From the NCBI GenBank assembly GCA_014529385.2, contig CM043956.1, forward strand, positions 63,740,620-63,804,619: a stretch of 64,000 nt of DNA, given 5' to 3'. Positions 57,058 through 64,000 of this stretch are shown in pieces. A program made the position numbers and the translations under genes. Below the pieces are notes generated by a model. The model was not told where the DNA came from and made no database searches. It saw only the letters and a program-made list of their open reading frames with translations. The first letter of the stretch is position 1. Every line of letters begins with the position of its first letter. The DNA is from Adiantum capillus-veneris (Eukaryota > Streptophyta > Polypodiopsida > Polypodiales > Pteridaceae).

Positions 57058-59600
57058 ATGAACCTTAGATCTGGTTGTGTACTAGGAAATCAGGGCATAC
57101 TCAGAGAAACCTCTAGTAGAGTATCTACCGAAGAAAGCGTGAATCAAGGCAATTCCTTGCACACAATTCTTGAAGAAGACTCAGACACTTTTTCAGATTC
57201 AACATCCGAAATGTCTTCTTACTCAACTCACTCGAAAACTGGAACGACAGTGCGCTATAAGCATATACTATCTTTTTACAAGACTAACCGTCATGGAGCC
57301 CAGGTTTACTTGGACCCTAACGAGGAGTATGCTATTCACATTGATAACCATGGTATTGAGTTCGAAGAAGAGATTAGGGCAAACAAACAAGGAAAAATGT
57401 ACATGGATCGAAACGGAACTCAGTATTTACAAGTCAAAAACCCTGACGTGATAGACAAATGGGGGTTAGAAGTAAACACCATAATCCCAGATATGTCAGC
57501 AAAAGAAGGACCACCAACTGTAGAATTCCAGGGATACGATCAAGTAGACTTGAAGCCTTTGAAATAGCTTAGTACGGATAATCCTAGGATCGAAGTCTAT
57601 TGTTGGGAAGATAGAAACATAAAAGATCTTTTGTGGACTTCTCATGCCAAACCAAGACAATTAACGGCCATGAAGATCATCTATATCTTCAAGATCAAAG
57701 ATAAGGGATCAGCGGACCTACCAACCTACCTGTTTAGGGATTGTTATAATAACAACTTTGTTATGATGACTCCTGAGGAGGTAGAACAAACCAAATACCA
57801 AGGGTATTCCATACAAGATTGGATATTGGGACAAGGACCAGAAACAATTCCAAGAGATGAACACCGTGAGAGATCATCTGAGAGTAATGTGAAGAAACCA
57901 AAAACCACCTCATCACATAGAAAACCGGCTGACACTAAGGCCAGTCCAGGGCTACATGAGTCACTATTTCCAACAGACTGGTTTGAAGGACTCGGAATAG
58001 GACCAACTACCATAAGACCTGGAGTTGAACCAAACACACACGTCAGACCAGCTGATTTTCAGAAATGGGTCAAAAAATATAGTGGATCAGGGGATCCATA
58101 TGACCACTTAGCAAGCTTTAAGCAAGTGCTAAGAGCAGAGTGTATATTCAATTTCCATACTCAATTCGATGGGTTTGTAATGACATTAGAAGAAAAAGCA
58201 TTGACATGGTTCCAAAACATTCCACCAAGGTCAATCATGGACTTGAACACATTAGCTTAAGTATTTGTAGCTACTTGTTCCAAAACAGGGATCAAACATA
58301 ATATTGTAGCTCAAATCTACAGCTTTAAACAGAAACATGGTGAGTCTGTTAGGGATTGTGCAACTCGAATGAAACAATACATTTCCAGATGCCTAGAGCT
58401 GGAGATACCTATAGAAGAATGACTTGTATCTTTGTTTCTGGAGGGACTGCTAAACAAAGAACTTCATGCTATACTCTATAGTAAAAAAAATACAACCCTA
58501 GAAGCGTGTGTGTCAGATGCTATTGACTTATGAGACAATTGCAAAATTTTTAAGGAAGAAGATGTCCCTAAGGATAACCAAAGTGAGAAAACAATATCCA
58601 CTAAACTAGCACAAGTGGGAACGGCTGTTGCAGCACCACTCTCAGTCATAGAAGATATGCCCAGAGCTGGAGATACCTATAGAAGAATGACTTGTATCTT
58701 TGTTTCTGGAGGGATTGCTAAACAAAGAACTTCATGCTATACTCTATAGTAAAAGACATACAACCCTAGAAGCGTGTGTGTCAGATGCTATTGACTTATG
58801 AGACAATTGCAAAATTTTCAAGGAAGAAGATGTCCCTAAGGATAACCAAAGTGAGAAAACAACATCCACTAAACTAGCACAAGTGGAAATGGCTGTTGTT
58901 GCAGCACCACTCTCAGTCATAAAAGATATGCTTAAAAGGATGAATGACATGATGAACAATATGCAAAAAGCACCTATGAGGGGACCAGGACAAGGGATAC
59001 CTCCACAGGGACAACCAATTAGGCCACAAAAATGGTGTGCAATTGAGGGTAAATGGACCAACCATGAGACCCATGAGTGTTACTTCAAACCAAAGTATGA
59101 TGGGAATGTTCATTACGTGCCCATGAGGCCACAAGGACAACCCATGTACAGATATCAGTCTAATATGGCCCAAGCTCAAAGACCACCAATGGGTATGGAA
59201 AGACCTCAACCTGTGTTGGGACAACAACCTTCGTATCCAGGACATAATGCAGTGCCTGTAAAGTACATGCACTCTGAAGGACCCTATGCAGAGCCTTGTC
59301 CATCTACAATAATGGTAGAAGGAGATTGGTATAATCCACATCCACCACCAATGGAAGAAACATTGACTTATGCTCCACCAGAGCTCACACCAATGTATGA
59401 TGTAGCTAATCAAGGTGTCAGACCTCCCATGGTGAGACCCACGATGAAGCCAAGAACAGGAAACTCTCATAACTGTGGTGGTGGTGATGATCATTGGAAA
59501 AATGAATGTCCAGAGCCAAAAAAAACCTCAAACCAACTGAAGCCTATTGCATACAATGTTGCAAAAAGGGAGGACACTTTCCAGAAGATTGTCCAATAAA
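57058..59600 (+). pseudogene. E8 gag
   Basis: Starts with ATG and MNLRSG, a common opening of gag in this gypsy group. The same frame runs to 58658 through stops at 57565 (TAG), 58258 (TAA), about 58420 (TGA) and about 58531 (TGA). Capsid: FQKWVKKYSGSGDPYDHLAS, FNFHTQFDGFVMTLEEKALT, IYSFKQKHGESVRDC. A 268-bp duplication then shifts the frame, and 58883-59599 continues with Pro/Gln-rich sequence. It contains WCAIEGKWTNHETHECYF (a zinc-binding variant), a degraded knuckle (HNCGGGDDHWKNECP) and, in the next frame, CIQCCKKGGHFPEDC. Confidence 0.82.
58391..58923 (+). repeat. 268-bp tandem duplication in E8 gag
   Basis: The block from GCCTAGAGCTGGAGATACC (58391) recurs from 58659 with few differences. 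The period 268 is not divisible by three and changes the reading frame. Confidence 0.92.
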
Positions 59601-59639
59601 TCCTTTGAACAAGGGTAAACCGTAGTAAACGTAGTCCAA

Positions 59640-60708
59640 GTGATACCTAGTAGCTTATCAGAGAGTGAACCGATTGTTCCAATCAAGGTAATCACTAGAG
59701 TCTAAGCCAAGAAAAAGAAACACAACTCCTCTGATGATTCGGAAAATATGAAAGTTTCTTCTCAAAGAATCAAAAGAAGAAGAAGCAAAAGATATGAGAT
59801 GAGAAAACAAAAACAACGGGTAGAAATCGAGGAGAAAGCAAAGAAACTATTCTAGAAAAAGTTGATAGAAACTGGAAGTGAATTTTGGGAAACAACTGTG
59901 AAATCTGGGGGATCCATTCTAGTTGATAAAATTTTTAAGCCTATTAATGCCACCTTGGAAGCTTACCAAGCAAGACTTAAAGCAGGCCAAAACCTGGAAA
60001 AACTATCCATCTCCAGACATGGAAGTAGCTAAGCTGGAAGCTTATCAAAATTTGGTAAGAATCACTCAAGAAATGCTGGAAAAACAAAAACCCAAGCTTG
60101 AAAGTATCGCAAAACCTGAAGAGCTTGTGGTAAAAGAAACAAAAGAAAAATCTGATGTGGTGGTAGAACCCCACCTTGAACCAAACGAACCAAAGCTTAT
60201 AGTGCCTGACAGTGAAGATGCCTTAGACGGAATTCCATTCGTAGAGGAAGACTGGCCAGGTCACTTATGGAAAAAAGTGAGAGAGATCAATGACGGGAGC
60301 TTAACTCTAAAGTCAGCTCCTATAGAGGAAGTCTGGTTGGATAACCTACCTTCTGATATGAACATAGATGTACAATCCTTGTATGGGGATTGCGGATCGG
60401 AAGCTTCAGGAATGTCAAAACCATTGACAATAAAAACATTACCTTCTTACCTGGGAGATAACGAAGATGAATCCATTGTGTGCAAGACCACTCAAGTAAA
60501 AAGAGCTGAACAGAGCCTAGAAGTAGACAACACTCATTCAATCATGTCTACACCCATCCATTGCACTCTTACCTCGGGAGAATTGTTAAAACTCAGACCA
60601 TACTTGTGGAATGATTTACACAAAACCCTAGAGAAGGTGGGGATAACTTGGTTAATCTCAAAGAATTTAAGAAAATTAAAAAATGAAATGGAAAACAAAG
60701 AGATTTGA
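59640..60708 (+). pseudogene. E8 gag-pol linker ORF
   Basis: A long spacer between zinc knuckle and protease. A basic stretch (RIKRRRSKRYEMRKQKQR near 59770) is followed by an open frame of about 260 codons to 60708. The latter is rich in Glu, Lys and Pro, with EEDWPGHLWKKVREINDGSL and NIDVQSLYGDCGSEASGMSK. E3 has the same segment (ENWSQSLWETIKNQ, DIQSVYGDAGIEVSW), there partly duplicated in tandem. No catalytic motif is visible; a structural or unknown role in this lineage is inferred from its conservation in both elements. Confidence 0.6.
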
Positions 60709-60717
60709 TCATTTCCC

Positions 60718-61120
60718 ATGAACAAAGTCGGAGAATATTATGAAGGGGAAGAAGGAAACACCACCCTCCCAATGAAATATAATGACATTGAAACCATGGC
60801 AATACTGGATAGTGCAGTTGGCATAGCCATAGACACTAAAGCAGTATGGGAATCCTGGGGACAGTTAGCCATTAGAGAAACTCGAATGAAATTGCAGTTG
60901 GCTAATGGACACATTGAGAGACCACTAGGGCTGCTTGAAAAATTTGTAGTCAATTCCTGTGGAATTGAATATCAACACACTTTTGCCATAGTAGACTTTG
61001 GGAAAAAAACTCAACTATGAAATTATATTGGGAAGACCTTTCATGCGACAGGTATAGCTTATCCAAGATTGGGGAAACAATTATCTGTACTTGAAGCAAG
61101 TGGGATCTATAACAAGAGTA
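60718..61120 (+). pseudogene. E8 retropepsin
   Basis: Open frame 60718-61020 with EGNTTLPMKYNDIETMAILD, SAVGIAIDTKAVWESWG, MKLQLANGHIERPLGLLEKF and YQHTFAIVDFG. It then continues in another frame with NYIGKTF-type codons in place of the usual IIGRPFMR block. The active-site triad is D-S-A (Asp codon at 60808) where D-S/T-G is the norm. The fold order is right for an aspartic protease, but the Gly loss and the frame change suggest inactivity. 61378-61617 is a further linker ORF before RT. Confidence 0.68.
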
Positions 61121-61763
61121 AATCTAAAAGATCACACTTATAGAGATGTCTTGAAAACACCCATCCAAGAATTTGGTTCAGTCTCTTTGGCTGAAACTAA
61201 ACTCCCATCCTGTTTAAACAAAGACACTCCTATTTGGATGTGTGGAGATTCAAAAAACGGAAGCTTAAGACGAGAAGAATGTATCCTAGAAAGGGACTGC
61301 ACGGACGAAGCCTATGTATCTGAACCCTTCCAGAGCCTTTGTTTGAGCCATTCGAGTAGACTCAAATTTTTGCAACAATGGATGTATGTGTGAATACGTC
61401 TATGCCTACTCAATTTTGCAATGAGGATGGCTACGACATAATTCCCATCCAAATGATTTCAATCCTCAACATTGAAGACAAAGATGAGGAACCCAAGGAC
61501 TTAATGAAATCTCAAAAAGTCTTTTTAGACCTCTATTACGATGCAACTGATGAGTTCGATGAACACTCAGCTACCTCAGAAGATTCGGGGGTACTCTCCA
61601 AGATCGGAAAATCATAGTCGAACAACCTGTTAGGGAACTACAAAAACAGGGCGAGTCTTACGAAGGGCCTGAAAACGCTAAAAAGATAGACTTTGTTGAA
61701 CCAGGAGAAGAGCCTCAACATGCCTACATTGAAAATAACCTAACAGAAGAAGAAGAAAAGCTT

Positions 61764-62560
61764 TTGCTAAGCTTGTTAAAGGATTACCGAGATATCTTCG
61801 CTTGGTCTTACAAGGATCTCAAGGGTGTTGATCCAAAAATCTGTCAACATACCATACCCATGAGAGATGATGCGAAACCAAGTAGACAGAGACCATACAC
61901 GTATTATGAAACATTTTTTAGGAAGATAAAAGAAGAGATTGAAAATTAAAGAAAGCGGAATTCATTTACAATATTGAACACACAGATTGCGTGTCTCCAA
62001 TTGTGGTAGTACCCAAGAAGAATGAAAAATTACGAGTGTGTGTTAATCTCAAAAAGGTGAATGCAGCTACCATTAGAGACAACTTTCCTCTTCCAATAAC
62101 TGATTATGTTTTAGAACGAGTTGCAGGAAAATAAGCTTACAGCTTCTTAGACGGCTTTTTGGGATACAATCAACTTTTGGTTGACCCAAAAGATCAGCAT
62201 AGTACTGCTTTTGCAACAGAATGGGGTATATTTGCCTATCGGGCTATGCCGTTTGGGTTAACTAATGCTACAGCCACATTTCAAAGGTTGATAAGCCATG
62301 CTTTCAAAGAATATCTTAGGAAATTCTTAGAAGTATATATGGATGATCTATGCGTACATTCATTAATCCGGGCTGGTCATTTTGAACACCTCAAAAAGGT
62401 ATTTGAAAAATGTATACTTTATAGGATTTGCTTAAATCCTGAAAAGTGCACATTCATAGGTAGATACAGGAGAAATTCTTGGACATATAGTGTCTAAAAA
62501 TGGCATAGCTACTGATATTGAGAAGATTCATGTCATTGCTGTATTGCGAGACCCAACAAC
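61764..62560 (+). pseudogene. E8 reverse transcriptase
   Basis: Blocks in order: LLKDYRDIFAWSYKDLKGVD, QHTIPMRDDAKPSRQRPYTY, a frame change near 61945, CVSPIVVVPKKNEKLRVCVN, FPLPITDYVLERVAG, a TAA at 62132, [40 protein letters not shown], and the catalytic EVYMDDLCVHS with intact YMDD. CLNPEKCTF follows, then another frame change near 62465 and a TAG at 62568. It is the best-preserved RT among the E3/E8 pair and typical for the Athila/Tat group. Confidence 0.85.
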
Positions 62561-63200
62561 AGTCAAGTAGGTACAAGCCTTCATGGGGCATTGTGGATAC
62601 TACCGAGACGATTCATCTACATGTACGCTATAATTGCAAAACCCATCATGTATAGCTTGATTACACACTTTGAATGGACCGAGGCATGTGAAGAATCCTT
62701 CATGAAGCTTAAGCAAGCTCTCACCTCACCCCAATATTGAAAGCACCAGATTGAAATAAGGTATTCCACGTACATGTAGATGCTTCCAATTTTGCTATTG
62801 GTTGTATACTAGCTCAACCAGGAGATGGGAAAATTGACTTTCCTATTTCTTATGCTAGCCGAAAATTGAAAATGGCGGAAAATAATTACACCACCACCAA
62901 AAGAGAAGGATTAAGAATTATCTATGCCGTTTAAAAGTATAGACATTACGTATTAGCCAACAAGTTTGTGTTCTTTGTAGCTTTCTTGTATTTGGTCAAC
63001 AAGCCATGCAGCACATGGAGAATACTGAGATGGTTCATCATTCTTCTGGAATTTGATTTCACTGTGGTTGTAAAAAAGTCACTACACATCAACGAGTAGA
63101 TCATTTGTCGAGGATTTTTTCAGGGGAATCACCTACAGGGGTAGATGATGATCTACCAGATGCCTATTTGTTCTCCGTGGAAATGATACCTAGATGGTCA
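62561..63200 (+). pseudogene. E8 RNase H and truncated end of pol
   Basis: VQAFMGHCGYYRR (RT thumb), then FHVHVDASNFAIGCILAQPG, FPISYASRKLKMAENNYTTT, KREGLRIIYAV, KYRHYVLANKFVFFV, LVNKPCS and a VDHLSRIFSGESPTGVDDDL end. RNase H acidic residues (D in VDASN, E in KREGL) are visible. Stops and frame changes are frequent. The conserved SENIV block near 63205 is the last recognisable pol sequence; integrase is missing. Confidence 0.75.
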
Positions 63201-63455
63201 GAAAACATTGTGGGTGGAAGCATGAGTGGGTGGACACAATAGCTATCTCCAGGACATCACTTTTAGGAGAGTGAGGAAGCTAGTAATTCTCGTCCTTTGA
63301 AACATTGAAAACTATTTTTTGGGACTACTATTTTTTAAAACGTGGTTAGACTCACAAAGTACAATTTTATTATGGCAAGTGAATTTTTTGATCGTGGTGA
63401 CATAACGACCATCCCGCACTCTGCAGTGTCTGTGTTCTCGCAGCTATGGAGCATT

Positions 63456-64000
<545 letters not shown>

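Larger units (their letters stand above)
54480..63230 (+). mobile_element. E8: Athila/Tat-like Ty3/gypsy element, 3' truncated
   Basis: Plus-strand element with promoter-like LTR or leader sequence, a long repetitive untranslated region, gag, linker, protease, RT and RNase H in the standard order. The recognisable coding sequence ends at DDLPDAYLFSVEMIP near 63180 and no integrase or 3' LTR follows before the CT tract. It matches E3 block by block and is better preserved. The left boundary is approximate because the end of the LTR was not identified. Confidence 0.7.

Noticed and set aside
58913-59494. 193-codon minus-strand ORF
   Set aside because: Shadow of E8 gag; Trp/His-rich composition arises from the reverse complement of Pro/Gln codons.

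Overview
The window reads as intergenic DNA from a land plant with a large, repeat-rich nuclear genome. It is packed with decayed and nested transposable elements of plant type: Ty1/copia, several Ty3/gypsy lineages, a CACTA (En/Spm) transposon, a gag-only LTR element and foldback MITEs. Long (CT)n/(GA)n tracts separate them. I recognise no host housekeeping gene, tRNA, rRNA or CRISPR. The sequence does not let me name the species; a gymnosperm- or fern-scale genome would fit but is not shown.

Left part (1-12.4 kb). A minus-strand copia element enters from the left edge (gag start, PBS, LTR up to about 730). A GC-rich unidentified ORF pair follows (761-2092), then a decayed unidentified gag-like frame (about 3.0-4.0 kb) that runs into a candidate LTR (4038-5287). 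From 5.3 to 11.5 kb there are only short unassigned ORFs, a 167-bp CT tract and an 88-bp tandem duplication.

Element E3 (12.4-26 kb, plus strand) is a degenerate Athila/Tat-like Ty3/gypsy element with gag, protease, RT, RNase H and integrase in order. A second, unexpected aspartic-protease-like ORF lies about 0.4 kb after the integrase. Its gag is split by E4 (14370-18500, minus strand), a nearly intact non-autonomous LTR element with about 1-kb LTRs and a single gag-derived ORF but no pol (TR-GAG type). The split is flanked by an ACGT duplication and the gag frame continues across it.

Middle (27.6-37.7 kb). A minus-strand CACTA transposase remnant (E5) has its terminal inverted repeat ending at 33450 and an extended subterminal zone of CCTAA-type, telomere-like and other short repeats. 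An orphan coiled-coil protein resembling a retrotransposon ORF1p adjoins its 3' side. A duplicated foldback MITE lies at 34127-34540.

38-52 kb. E6, a minus-strand Ty3/gypsy element with a chromodomain-like integrase tail, is split by E7 (39506-45386, plus strand), a full-length chromovirus with only 171-bp LTRs. E6 also holds an inverted LTR copy between protease and RT. Its right LTR carries a 448-bp foldback MITE and abuts further truncated copies of the same LTR family.

Right part (52-64 kb). E8 is a second Athila/Tat-like Ty3/gypsy element on the plus strand, related to E3. A roughly 288-bp tandem array with a conserved 22-bp palindrome lies ahead of gag; protease, RT (YMDD intact) and RNase H follow, and the element is lost before integrase near a 116-bp CT tract. 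Stop codons in E7 and in E8 gag are nearly all of the TAG/TAA/TGA types expected from C-to-T decay of Gln/Arg codons.
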